Shown: positions 12,294 through 23,212 of the stretch, piece after piece
Layout: the number at the start of each line of letters is the position of its first letter
Numbering within the stretch: the first letter of the stretch is position 1
Notes under the pieces: generated by a model
Seen by the model: the letters and a program-made list of their open reading frames with translations, nothing else
The model's database searches: none
What the model was told of the DNA's origin: nothing
NCBI GenBank assembly: GCA_029817715.1
Contig: JARUPY010000154.1
Span: forward strand, 771,501-835,500
Source: Melastoma dodecandrum
Lineage: Eukaryota; Streptophyta; Magnoliopsida; Myrtales; Melastomataceae
Reading direction: 5' to 3'
Length of the DNA: 64,000 nt
Translations under genes and position numbers: made by a program

Positions 12294-13077
12294 CTAAGAA
12301 CAACAACTAATTATGAATTGATCTTTAAATAATTCCTAATTCAAAGAGGGAATCATTACTTACTTTTCCGTTCGGCTGCATTAAAGGTTGATGATGATTG
12401 ATTGGGCTTTGTTAGCTAAGCCCAGCCCGTTGAAAGTTAATCCTATTATGGGCCTTGAAAATGGGCCTGATTTGGTAATTGAAAGGACTCCCTGGGGTCG
12501 GTCGGGTCATGTGTTTGACGGGAGGAGGACGATGGATTTCTCTGTTCATCATTTTTTAAAGTAAAACAAAGCTAAAGAGAGACGAAGAACGACTCGGAGT
12601 CGACAGTTTGAATTTGAATATTTTTGACGACGATGATGGCGACGATGATGATGGCGATGGATGTAAAACACGGAATTTGTACCACCCACCAACGAGTAAG
12701 GAAGGAAACGGTCGTTTATTTTATTCCTATTACCATTAAGGAAAGACATATGAAGTTTCTTTTTTTATGTAATAAGCGCGTGTGCTCCACTACCTCCTTT
12801 TTCTCTTCGTTTAATTTTTTATGTAATATAAAATTTTTTTAGTTTCAAGTCTTTTGAAACATAGGACGACTCGAATAATTCCAAAGTCCTGTCCCAAAAT
12901 TTTAAAAGTATAGACCAAGTCTTCCCTATCCCAGATAGTATTCCATCCACATTTCTACTCCTCCTCCTTTGTAATATATAATAATAATAATAATAATATT
13001 GATCAGCACCAAACCAAACATTCTTCTCGTAGTGGAAGTTTTAATAGAATAACCAACCCACGAATACGCACACTACG
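12294..13077 (+). other. EXLA 3' region and NAC promoter
   Basis: No gene recognised. It has TGGGCC/GGCCC-type boxes between about 12410 and 12475, a GAC/GAT microsatellite at about 12627-12660 and an AT-rich TAA repeat (12974-13000) just upstream of the NAC gene. Confidence 0.45.
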
Positions 13078-14115
13078 ATGGAGGAGTCACCCTTCCCTGA
13101 GCTCAAACTCCCCGGATTCCGGTTCCACCCGACGGAGGAGGAGCTCGTCGACTTCTACCTCATCAACATGCTCCGTGGGAGGAATCCACAATGCGACATC
13201 ATCCGCTACCTCGACATCTACCGTCACGACCCGATTGAACTCCCAGGTAAAACACATGGATCGGCCTATCGAACGTTTAAACGCACTGTCTGTCGTTTGA
13301 GGCACGGAGTTGGGTCGGTTAAGGGTAAAAGAGCGGGCGCGAATGCAGGGCTCGCGAGGCTAGGGGAAAGGGAATGGTACTTCTTTGTTCCGAGGGGAAG
13401 GAAGCACGGGGGCAGCTGCGGACGGCCTAATAGGACCACCGAGAATGGTTTCTGGAAGGCCACCGGGTCCGACCGTAAGATCAGGAGGCTTTCCGACCAC
13501 AGGAGGGTGATCGGGTTTCGGAAGACGCTGGTGTTCTATTGGGGGAGAGCTCCGCGCGGCCAGAAGACCAATTGGGTCATGAACGAGTACCGCATCCCGG
13601 ATGATTCCGCTTCGACCAAGGTCCATATTCTTGCATGCCTGAATATTTCCATGTCCCGACCAATATTTAACAATTGCATATGTTTTCAGGACATAGTCCT
13701 GTGCAAGATATACCAGAAAGCGACGTCCCTCAAGGTCCTGGAGCAGAGGGCTGCAATGGAGGAAAACATCAAGATCTCGAACCAATCTTTGTCACCGACA
13801 TCATCCATGGACACCCTGCCGACATACTCGTGGCCCAACAACCCCATGCCACACCTAAGCAACAATATCCTGAAGCAGGAGGACGTGGAGGAGGAAGTGG
13901 TCCAAATCCGAGCCCAGGAAATAGCGGCCTCCGCTGGCATGTCATCGCACCGGCAACAGCCATTCGGGGGGCAATGCCTGCCAGAGCTTGAGGTGCCGAA
14001 GTTCGAGGTCACCGACTGGACACAGGACGGGTTCTGGACCCAATTCAACAGCCCCTGGCTGCAGAATCTCATCGCCACCCCTCCTGCTCGCACCTTGAAC
14101 TTCTTGGCTAACTAA
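13078..14115 (+). CDS. NAC domain transcription factor
   Basis: Exons 13078-13246, 13349-13620 and 13690-14115 give 288 aa. The N-terminal NAC domain shows all subdomains in order: A ([18 protein letters not shown]), B ([17 protein letters not shown]), C ([34 protein letters not shown]), D ([31 protein letters not shown]) and E ([20 protein letters not shown]). The C-terminal part (from about residue 170) is a variable, acidic and Gln-rich activation-type region. Family knowledge: NAC factors are plant-specific DNA-binding regulators. The [11 protein letters not shown] and [10 protein letters not shown] words suggest the LOV1/ANAC035-like branch, but I am not sure. Odd: both introns (102 and 69 nt) are divisible by three and contain no stop, so the unspliced frame stays open for 345 aa. 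The spliced form is preferred because it restores the conserved subdomain B-C and D-E junctions. Confidence 0.9.
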   Translation: MEESPFPELKLPGFRFHPTEEELVDFYLINMLRGRNPQCDIIRYLDIYRHDPIELPGKTHGSAYRTFKRTVCRLRHGVGSVKGKRAGANAGLARLGEREWYFFVPRGRKHGGSCGRPNRTTENGFWKATGSDRKIRRLSDHRRVIGFRKTLVFYWGRAPRGQKTNWVMNEYRIPDDSASTKVHILACLNISMSRPIFNNCICFQDIVLCKIYQKATSLKVLEQRAAMEENIKISNQSLSPTSSMDTLPTYSWPNNPMPHLSNNILKQEDVEEEVVQIRAQEIAASAGMSSHRQQPFGGQCLPELEVPKFEVTDWTQDGFWTQFNSPWLQNLIATPPARTLNFLAN

Positions 14116-14627
14116 ACCAATGATCCCAAGGAAGATATTTGTCTTACACAACCATAGAACACCGTTGTCCCCATCTCCCATCTCCGACAAGATCCGACTC
14201 GGCGTGGGCATATCAGGAGGCTTTAACTGTTCTGTATAACATTACAGATTACATAGTTACTTTTATGTCTGTCCTATTCACAGGCACAATTGAATAAACA
14301 AGAATTCAGAGAATAAAATCTACCAATAAGACCTGGATAGACTTCACAAAAACTGAATGCCCCGCCAGATATCCCCCGGGCATATGATACGAACCATTTC
14401 CGCAGGACAGTGGCATTTTAGCTCGGGTACCGAACCCCGTGAGAGCAGAATCCACATCCTTTGGGCTGTGGAGCCTTCACAGAGCAAACATGTATCCTCG
14501 GCCATGTTGGTTCTGTTGCCCTCTGCAAGAGTGGGATTTTTCTCTTCTTTTACCGCATCCCGAGCATAGACCATGTTGAATATCCCAGGAGGTTCAGGTA
14601 TAGGCAGTCTGTTGACTCGTCAGTTAA
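14116..14627. other. Convergent 3' spacer between NAC and DUF630/632 genes
   Basis: Open stretches exist on both strands but none resembles a known protein. Presumed overlapping or adjacent 3' UTRs. Confidence 0.35.
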
Positions 14628-17600
14628 TCAGGAACCGCGGTTACGCGACAGGGAGAAACCCTCCTCCTTACACCGCTGCAAAAGCTGCTCGTACACTTTC
14701 ATTGAATCCATCGCAAACCTCTCCATCGCTTCGAATGTCCGCTGCAAGCTCTCGTTCAGGGTATTGCTCTGGCTTACATCGCTCTGGTAGACAAGCTTCC
14801 CGGTCTCCGAGACCGGGAGTTCTATGTCCCCAGACACATGGACCATTGTCTTCTCCAAAGCCTGAATCTGCTTCTGTATCTTTTGGTCCTCCTTGTCCAG
14901 ATTCTTGACTATCTTCTCCAAGTCCTTGTTCCCACTCGACCTATTGTGCATCTCAAGTTTACCCCGTTCCCAGAATTGCAAGACTGCAGTTGCAAATGCA
15001 TATATCGAACTGACGACTTCCTTCTCGGATATCTTTTCCATGGACTGCGACCACTGATGACATATCACGAAGATCGGGGGGGCCCCGATCCGGCCAGGGG
15101 AAAAGGGAACCTGTCCGTCGGCCGTATCCTCGGGCTCGTACAAGAGACACTTCAATAGCCAACCGTTCAAAGCACTGACAAAGCCCTTTTGTGTGCTCGC
15201 CCAGTTAGCAAATCCGAATGTCCAGTCAATGAGTTCGCGCTGAAACTGTAGTGTCGCTTCAAGATGGCCATCCCCCAGCTTCTTCAAGGACAAAATGGAA
15301 TCCAGATTCTTGGATTCCATCACGACCTGACACTGATCGCGATGACAATCATGCAAAGACTTCCACATCCTCGACAACCTAAATCCCCAACGGATCAACG
15401 ATTATTAGCAGGGAGAGAACTCGCAAGTTACCATGATCTTGAGTGTCGGGATTACTTACCCTTCTATCAACTCGTTTATTTGTGGCCAGAGTTCTTCGTC
15501 CCTTATCTTGTTTACGGTGACAGAGATCTTATCGACCACTTGAATCGCCATTGTAATTTTTGTAGATAAATTTTGGATTAAAGTTCTAGTGGCATCCACT
15601 TTGTGAGCCTCAGCTCCCCTCTCATCCAATCGTTTCAATTTCTGGACGTTCCTGTCGTGGACGACACGCATTCTCTCCTCTGTCTGTAAGGGGATACAAA
15701 ACATAAACAAATCCAAAATGACAGAACGTCCAGACATAAGCATAAGGAGTGATGCAGAATGAATTTTGAAATCCAGGTTCCTAGACCAGTCCACAACCTC
15801 ATAGTCCCACGCTGGATAGAAAAGGCCTGGGCCAACGCTGTAAATGTAGTTGGGACCCTTCACCTAATTGCTAGGTTTTAGGTGAAGGGCTAATCCCGAC
15901 GCGATTTCTAACATGGTATCAGGGCCAGACCCCACTTACCGACAGAAAGAGAAGGGGCATGCAAAGAAACCAAGGACCACTTGACGACAGGAAAATTAAG
16001 TCGATATGGATGGGACTTGGACCTTATTACAGGTCAGGGGAAGACAAGATCTGAAACCTCGATGACCAAAGGGACATGTACGAGACTGAAAACGCAGCGC
16101 CACTGAAACAAGTAAAAGAAACACACCTTGACCTCATTATACAATTTTTTCTCCCAGAGGAGAAGTTTCTGAAGGGTGGAAGACAGATTGCCCGACTTCA
16201 TCCCCAGCTGTTCATCGTCGGCTGCTCGACCTTGGTCTGCATCTTCAGCAGAGGAAGAGAGTAATGCACCCTTGGATGCAGCAACTTTCAGTGCTACCGA
16301 CTTTGCAACTGCAAGTCACATGCGTGCTTCGGTAACTTACACAGAGCATACTCACAATAAATGCGGACCCAACACCCAGCAGGAACTTTTCTCTACGCAA
16401 GCAGGAGACAAAAGAATGAATTCGACCAATAACAGCTGAAATGGGAGCAACAATTCACAAAAGCACTAGACCATAAAAAGTAGTATTTATCACAAGGTAT
16501 GTACACAAATCCAGGCATTCAGGTAGCTTCGAAAACCAAAAGCAAGGTAGAAACATGTAAAAGTCAGACAAGTGAGCCATTCATCGGATGATACCTCGAT
16601 ATTTCCGATTATACGGTGACTTCCCAACTTCAAGCATCCTGGCAACCTCCCTGCCACACTCGGATGCCCGTCTGAACTGGATCTCGATTGCAGCCACTGT
16701 TTCGGCCACACTTCTCGAACCCCTGGCCGCACCTCCCCCACCTTGCCCTGACCGTCCCTCCCCATCCACAACCTTCTGATCCACCACGTGCACCTCATAC
16801 TCCAGCCCATCATTGTCCCCTTCGTTGTTACTGACGGAGACGGCGGCAGGCCTCGCCTGATATGTTGAGGACTCACTGTCGACTTTCTGGTGGAACTCGT
16901 CCTCGTCCTCATCGTCATCCTCATCCTCCTCTTCCATAACCACTCCCTTCCTCGCGTGATTCTGATTCTTCCCCAGACCGACAAACTTCGGATTCCCATG
17001 GACTTCTTTCACAACCTCGTGTTCGTCCTCCAAATCCGGGATCCCCTCCTCCTCCCTCAGCTCCCTCGAGTCCCTGCTCGGTGTATACGCTGGGTAATAC
17101 TTCTCGTAACTCTCGAAAGGGTTCAACAAATCCCAAGCTGACGCGCGCGGCGGGGATGGTGGCGGAGGTGGGGCCTTCGCAGGCGGCCCGTAGCTCTGTT
17201 GAAGGGACAAATTCCCGTAATAACCACCGCTAATCCCATCCTTCCCGTAACCATAATTAGGGTAAACGCCGCCTCCACCGCCGGTGGCCGCATTATCGGG
17301 GTAAGGCGATGAGTTACTCTGGTACAAAAAGGGAGGATGCCCAGAAGAAAGCACCCCCGAGGAAGAAGAAGAGGCTTCGTCGAACTGAACCGTCTGGTAA
17401 CTGACGGGCTGCCGCTGGAAGACGACGGAGGGGGTGGAGGCATTGTTCCTCATGTAGTTCATGTGGAAGAAGCCACCTTGGCCTAAGAAACCTCCGAGAC
17501 CAGGGGGGAGGTAGGCGTCGCCAGGGAAGTGCTGGAGCTGGGGGACTTTGTCGGTGTCGTGGAGATGGAGGGGGCCGAGATAATCAGAGTCGTCGTGGAT

Positions 17601-17930
17601 GTGTCCGGAATCTGAATCCGAGTCTTCGGATCCGTCAAAGTCGATATGGGACCCGGAGCGTGAGTGGCGGGGGGCAGGCGCGGAGGAGGAGGCGGCAGGG
17701 GGGAGGATGGGCTTGGGCTTGGGAGGAGAGGAAGGGGGGAGGTCGCTGTGGGGAAGATTGGGGAAGAAGGAAGGGAAGGACTGGGAGAGGGAGGAGAGGG
17801 TGACGAAGTAGGAGAGATGGTGGTTGGAGAGGGAGTAGCGGAGGAGTACGGCATGGTCCAGGGAATCGCATCTCTCCCGGCAGAGCGCCACCGCCGGGAG
17901 GTCGTCGAGCTTCGAGGTGGCGCAACCCAT
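14628..17930 (-). CDS. DUF630/DUF632 (bZIP-like, NRG2/REL-type) protein
   Basis: Four exons (17930-16595, 16308-16127, 15683-15460, 15378-14628) give 830 aa. It begins MGCATSKLDDLPAVALCRER, the DUF630 N-terminus, with a Gly-Cys pair suited to N-myristoylation and palmitoylation. A long Pro/Ser-rich and acidic low-complexity region follows. DUF632 starts near IEIQFRRASECGREVARMLE and continues through LQKLLLWEKKLYNEVK, VQKLKRLDERGAEAHKVD and FANWASTQKGFVSALNGWL. A coiled coil (DLEKIVKNLDKEDQKIQKQI) lies near the C-terminus. Family knowledge: members include NITRATE REGULATORY GENE2 and rice REL1/REL2; biochemical activity is unclear. Internal phases all match. The minus-strand TATA box at 18105-18111 and a GA microsatellite lie in the leader. 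Confidence 0.9.
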
Positions 17931-18104
17931 CTCCTCACCTGGCCGGCATAACCATCACAGGACAGGCAGATCCAATCGGCGGCGGAGGAGGAAGACAGCG
18001 TAGGTGGTTTTGAGTGATAAGACTGAAAAGACAAAGAGAGAGAGAGAGAGAAATGTAGAGAAATACAGAATGAAGCCAAATCTGGAGGAATCTCTCATGC
18101 TCCT

Positions 18105-18111
18105 CTTTATA
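18105..18111 (-). promoter_or_regulatory. TATA box of the DUF630/632 gene
   Basis: TATAAAG on the minus strand, about 175 bp upstream of the ATG, with a GA-rich leader between. Position fits a core promoter. Confidence 0.5.
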
Positions 18112-19097
18112 ATATTAGATAAAATCAGTGATATAATTATTCTCTTAATTGAAGTGAGGCCTACCATGTCTATGTTTAAAAAAAGATAGGATGGTCAAGG
18201 TTTGGTCAATTGGGGTTTCTACTTTGAATCAACGTTAATTACCATCTCCTAATGGTAAACGCTCCCCTTTCCATAATTTAAAAGAGTGGAATTGAATTGA
18301 CGTCACACTAAGTTTGGACGGTGGGTCGAGTGCGTCATCATCTTCATGCCTTCTTATCCTTCCAAGAGTTAAAATTTTTGGATTTAGTTGACGGACGGAC
18401 GGAGGTTCGGTTGGAATGGAAGAGTGACGTGCTTTTTGCACGTACATCGATATTTTCTATCGATCAAAGGACACGACACTATGTATGAAACAATTAATTC
18501 AGTCCTAATTTTATAAATTCATCGATTTCCATCGCCTGCCTGTATAAGTAGTAACACGTTACTTCATACAACTTAATTGTTATAGAAAAGCTTTATGATG
18601 AGGGAGGGAATATCCATGGGGAAAGGAAGGAACAAAGGAGAGAAAAAGGCCAAGGATCATCACGTGGGCTGGTGTTGGTCCAAATTTCATGAAAATGATT
18701 TTTATTATTTTAATAGGACGCCACCTGAATGGAGAGTAGCACATCATGGGTACGTTGAATTTACGTGCAACAAAACCCATTTTTTTATGAAAACGCAATT
18801 GAAGAAATATGTACTATACAACACCCCAACACACAACAACATTCTTTGTGTCTATAACTTCATAAATAGGAAGTAAGTAGATGGGCGAATTCAATTATTA
18901 TTGTTATTATTGGGAGTGGTTGGAAAATTTGATAGAGACATTAAATTCCATTTCATTATTATTATTACATACTACATTCTGAGATGAACAACGAATAAAA
19001 CCTCTTTAAGGATTGCTAAGACGGGTTTTTCAACCCATGTCATCGTCCCGGTGCTGTATTGTCGTGGTTGGTTATCCAAGCGACGAGATTTACAACC

Positions 19098-19121
19098 ACG
19101 TCACGTCACATGACGTGACGT
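19098..19121. promoter_or_regulatory. 11-bp inverted repeat of ACGTCA/TGACGT boxes
   Basis: ACGTCACGTCA and its exact complement TGACGTGACGT are separated by only CA. This puts four ACGT cores in 24 bp, the core of plant bZIP sites. It lies about 1.2 kb upstream of the DUF630/632 ATG. Confidence 0.55.
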
Positions 19122-19512
19122 AATTCACAAATTACCTTTTTTTTAAAAAAATAAATGGTATTTTCCTACAAATCTCCTCGCTTGTTAGTTAGTGTTAATG
19201 TTATATGGCATTAAAACAAACCACGAAATCGAATCCTCCTACCAAAGGAAGGTGAGATGAGGATGAGAGTAATAATGCTTTTGGAACTTTTTCATTTGGA
19301 CCCGTTAAAATTCCACCGCAGATGATTTGCAGCAACAGGGTCGTCACATCGTCTGTCTGTCTGTCCCCACAAGTCCTTTCACCAATTATTATTATAATTT
19401 TTTTTATAGCCTTTCTTTCCCATATATGTCTCAATCAATCCCCTCCATTTTTCTATATCCCAAACCCACCCCCACTTGCTCCCATGATGACAAATAATTA
19501 TCGTACGGGTAG

Positions 19513-20834
19513 GGCTAAACTTACTAGAAAGTAAATTGTCCTGCGTCTTATTAAAATTTTTTTCGAAACAGTACATTTTTATTAGTAATCTAATGTAATA
19601 ATATTAGTAATTCATTAAATAATATTAAACTTAGTAAAAATTTAGTACAAAGCGTAACTGGCCTAGTAAAATATGTAAGTGATGCGCGTTAACTGGCTTA
19701 GACTATACGATTTACTAAAAATTTTAGTAAATTATAATATTATGCTAAAAATTTTAGTAATTTACAATTCTATACTATATAATTTACTGTAATAGTTTAG
19801 TAAAAACTTAATAATTTACTAAATAGTAAATGACTTAGTAAAAGCTTTAGTAAAAAGCCTAACGTGCTCGGTAAAAGTAGAGACAAATGCACAATAATGA
19901 GCTAAGTAAATTTTATTATGCGATTCACTAAAAATTTTAGTAAATTACAATATAAAACTAAGAAATGTTAGTAATTTACAATTTTGTACTATACGGTGCA
20001 CTGTAAGCCCTTTACTGTTTAGTAAATTACTAAGATTTTACTAAACTCTTACCATAAATCGTATAATACATAATTGTAAATTACTATATTTTTAGTATAG
20101 TTTTGTAATTTCTAAAAAAATTAGTAAATCGTATCGTACAATATTGTAATTTATTAAAATTTTTAGTTAATCGTATTGTAAAATTTTTCTAAGCCCGTTA
20201 TTATGCTCATATCTCCCGTTTTACTAAGCTCATTGGGCTTTTTATTAAAGTTTTACTAGTCTAACATTATTTAGTAAATTACTATGTTTTTACTAAATTA
20301 GGATAGTAATTCGTATAGTACAAAATTATAAATTACTAATATTCCTTAGTACTGTATTATAATTTACTAAAAAAAATTGTAATACGATATAGTATAATAT
20401 TGTAGTTTATTAAAAATTTTAGTTTATCGTATAGTAAAAATTACTAAATGCATTATTATGCATTTCTCTCTAGTTTTACCATCCCCGTTGGGTTTTTTAC
20501 TAAATTTTTTACTAAGCCTAACACTGTTTTTTTTACTAAATTGTTACGGTGAATCCTATAGTATATAATTGTAAGTTACTAAAATTTTTAGTACAGTATT
20601 GTAATTTACTTAAATTTTCAGTAAATCGTATAGTCTAAGCCCATTGCTGTGCATCATTATCACGTTTTACTAAGTCCGTTGGGCTTTATACTAAACTTTT
20701 ACTAAGTCCGCCCTAATATTATTACTAAAGGTTATTAGTAAAAATGTACTAATAAAAATATTATTAATAAAATTTTACTAAAAAATGAAAAATTTTAGTA
20801 AAACGCAACTAAACTTACTAAAGTAAGTTTAGAC
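19513..20834. mobile_element. AT-rich fold-back (inverted repeat) element
   Basis: The ends are inverted copies: CTAAACTTACT at 19515 and AGTAAGTTTAG ending at 20832. The interior is dense in TTTACTAA/TTAGTAAA words. The left half carries GTAAAAAGCC...CACAATAATG-type segments; the right half carries their complements three times (near 20240, 20485 and 20671). The centre of symmetry is near 20.02 kb. There is no coding capacity. This fits a non-autonomous fold-back or long-TIR MITE-like DNA element with internal tandem subrepeats. I could not find a convincing target-site duplication, so ends are approximate and the class is open. Confidence 0.6.
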
Positions 20835-21647
20835 TTGCCACGACTCGTACACGAATGTTGCGTTTGTTCCATTCGATTCCGATTCAGCAGCATCTGTACT
20901 AATAAACACCGCTGTAGTGTCAGTTGATGCGGCAGATCATCCCACGTGGGCTTTCGCAGTAGTCACTCCCAAACAATCTGCGATCCTCCTGGTCGGCCCA
21001 TTTAAGAAGACTTGATCATGCCAGTGGCCGCAGCTGTTCGGACAGATGGCTGCGGCACGGAGACCATGGACGATGCCGGGTCTGTTCTCATTATAAACAC
21101 CGACGTTGTTCGGGACGCCGAGATTGATGGAACGCGTTCCGGACAGGTAAGATCCAAATGGAGGAACCGAAGACAAACAACCATGTGATGACAATACGAG
21201 TCCTATTCTTCTATTGTCAAATTGTCTTCCATCTTTGGCTTTTCTTGATCTTTTTTGTCCATAGATGATATATTTTAAAATACGACGATCCATCCCCTCC
21301 TGAGATCAACCCATTTCATTACATCGATAGACAAAATCAAAATCGACGGTCGAGGAAGAACTATATCCACCACACACCATTTCATCAAATATTAGAAATA
21401 TAATATTTCATATCCGCATGTCTCTACAGACACGAGCCAAAAGACAATGTCCCATTTTAATTACATTACAACAACCGACGAATGATATCAACGAACGACC
21501 AACAAACAAAAATAACGAACAACAAACAGAGATTCCAAAAAAAGAAAGAAAGAATGAGCACATTAACGAATAGTAATGACAACTTCATTTGCGAATCCGA
21601 ACATTGTCGTTGTCGCGTGCGTGCCTCGGCGGGGGTCCGTAACGCTT
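20835..21647. other. Unassigned spacer
   Basis: Open stretches at 20937-21293 (minus) match no family that I know. A CACGTG box occurs at 20943-20948. I see no supported gene. Confidence 0.35.
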
Positions 21648-22088
21648 TCAGTACGCGCCGACGGCCCTAGGCTGGTGGCGATCGAAGTTGTTACGGTACG
21701 AGAAGGAGTCGTACCTACAGGTCTGGGGGAGCACGGCGTGATCGGGACGGATCAGCCGCCGGATCTCGGACCTAACCTTGTAGAAGACGTGGCGCCAGCT
21801 GCCGCGGCTGCTGGAACCGATCGCCTTTGCCTCCTCCTCATTTAGCTCGAGATCACGGGCGAATACGGGCTTCCTTGAGAGGATCCAGGACCAGCCCCAG
21901 TCCCACCAGCTACGCAGGGATTCGCCGGATCCGATGGCGGAGGAGACCGACTTGGTGCGGCAGAGTGCCCAGTCGGTGGCAGGGGGCACGCGGAGGGAGA
22001 AGGAGGAGAGCCTGCGGCGGAGGAGGGCCGCGACGGGTTGAGGGTCGTCCTCCGGGTGCGAGATCGGGAGGGAGGGTTTGATCGTCAT
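21648..22088 (-). CDS. Small conserved plant protein of unknown function
   Basis: A single exon encodes 146 aa. The centre WWDWGWSWILSRKPVFARDL, then GSWRHVFYKVRSEIRRLI, and the end CRYDSFSYRNNFD are patterns I associate with a conserved family of short, uncharacterised plant proteins. There is no signal peptide or membrane span; the two tryptophan-rich and basic segments are the likely conserved core. The ATG at 22088 is the first in frame. The downstream 300 bp is likely 3' UTR. No function is proposed. Confidence 0.65.
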   Translation of the reverse strand: MTIKPSLPISHPEDDPQPVAALLRRRLSSFSLRVPPATDWALCRTKSVSSAIGSGESLRSWWDWGWSWILSRKPVFARDLELNEEEAKAIGSSSRGSWRHVFYKVRSEIRRLIRPDHAVLPQTCRYDSFSYRNNFDRHQPRAVGAY

Positions 22089-23212
22089 TGTTGGGTTAAA
22101 GAGATTTGGGGTTAGGGGGAGGAGGGGACGGGGATTTGGGGAAGAGATGGGTGGGTGCCTGTGTGTGCTGGAGATGTCTTCTTACATGTGGTCGAGGAAG
22201 ACCAAACACAGGCTGTCCCCAATTTCCTTTTCTACCCTCTCTCGCCGTATGCCTTGTTTGGATCCAAATGAAAAAAAAAAAAAGACAGCGAGGGAGAAAT
22301 AATATAAAAATGTTTGGGTAAAATATACTAATTTTTTTTAGATGATGTACTGTAAGGAAAAAACATACATAACTAAGAATAAAAAAAGTTAAGTTAATCC
22401 AAACACTTCCTTTCATTCTTTAAGAGATATCATATTGGGTTTCTGGCCCATATTTCGTAATTGTGTTCGGCCCAACCCGTTTTTACCCCACCGACAAGGC
22501 CCGAGTATAAGATGCTCAAATATCAGCAGGCGCGATTCTTCTCCGCCTCTCGAATTTTCGATTTTTTGGCACTCGTGGAATCGTGGAGAAGAATCCGTTC
22601 GGAAGCGACGTTGGTGAAGAGATTTTCGATGAAGCTACGGCAATGCGTTTGTAGAATTTCCGGTTGTCTGTTACTGCGTCGGATTCCTGAAGTACTTTGA
22701 TTAATTTGGTGGCTGATTTTAGGAGGACGATCTGGAAACGACAGGGGACGGTGTGGAAATCCGACGGGGAAAAGCTCATTCTAGCGGTACTGAGCTCTAG
22801 CAGCTATCATCGAAGTGGTTTCGTGTAGTTTTTTTGCGTGGATTCCGATCGAATGATTGCCTTTCCACTTGGTTTTAATACCTGACGGCGTGGTTGGCTT
22901 GTCCTTTCCCTGAATGTCCGTTACATTATGGCGCGACTGGGATAAGTCTGTTGGGTGCTGTTGGAGGCAGCTTGGGCGATCGTTCTAAGTGGAAGACAAA
23001 GTATGAGCTCCTTATTCTTGGATTTGGAGTTATGCGTGTGGATAATGATGATTGGTGCTTATTAGTGTGGGCGGACAGTATTAGTCGGAACCAAACAGAA
23101 TATATTGTGTAATCATGTGCTTAGTTAATGTCAAAAAACTCACTTGACATTGCCTGATTTATAACACCTTACCTGAGCAGTGCATGACTGGCTTTTATTT
23201 GCAATGTGTGCC
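22089..23212. other. Spacer between the small gene and the transporter pseudogene
   Basis: It includes GGCCCA/TGGGCC-type boxes at about 22437-22500, often seen in plant promoters. RSKWKTK at about 22984-23003 could be a leftover of the transporter N-terminus, but this is weak. No intact gene seen. Confidence 0.35.

Larger units (their letters stand above)
17931..19512. other. Upstream region of the DUF630/632 gene
   Basis: No gene recognised. It holds a GA/CT microsatellite (18031-18051), a minus-strand TATA box, a CACGTG G-box at 18661-18666 and an ACGT-core palindrome at 19098-19121. Confidence 0.45.

Noticed and set aside
20937..21293. 118-codon minus-strand frame as a gene
   Set aside because: No recognisable domain, no supporting splice or promoter context; left unassigned.
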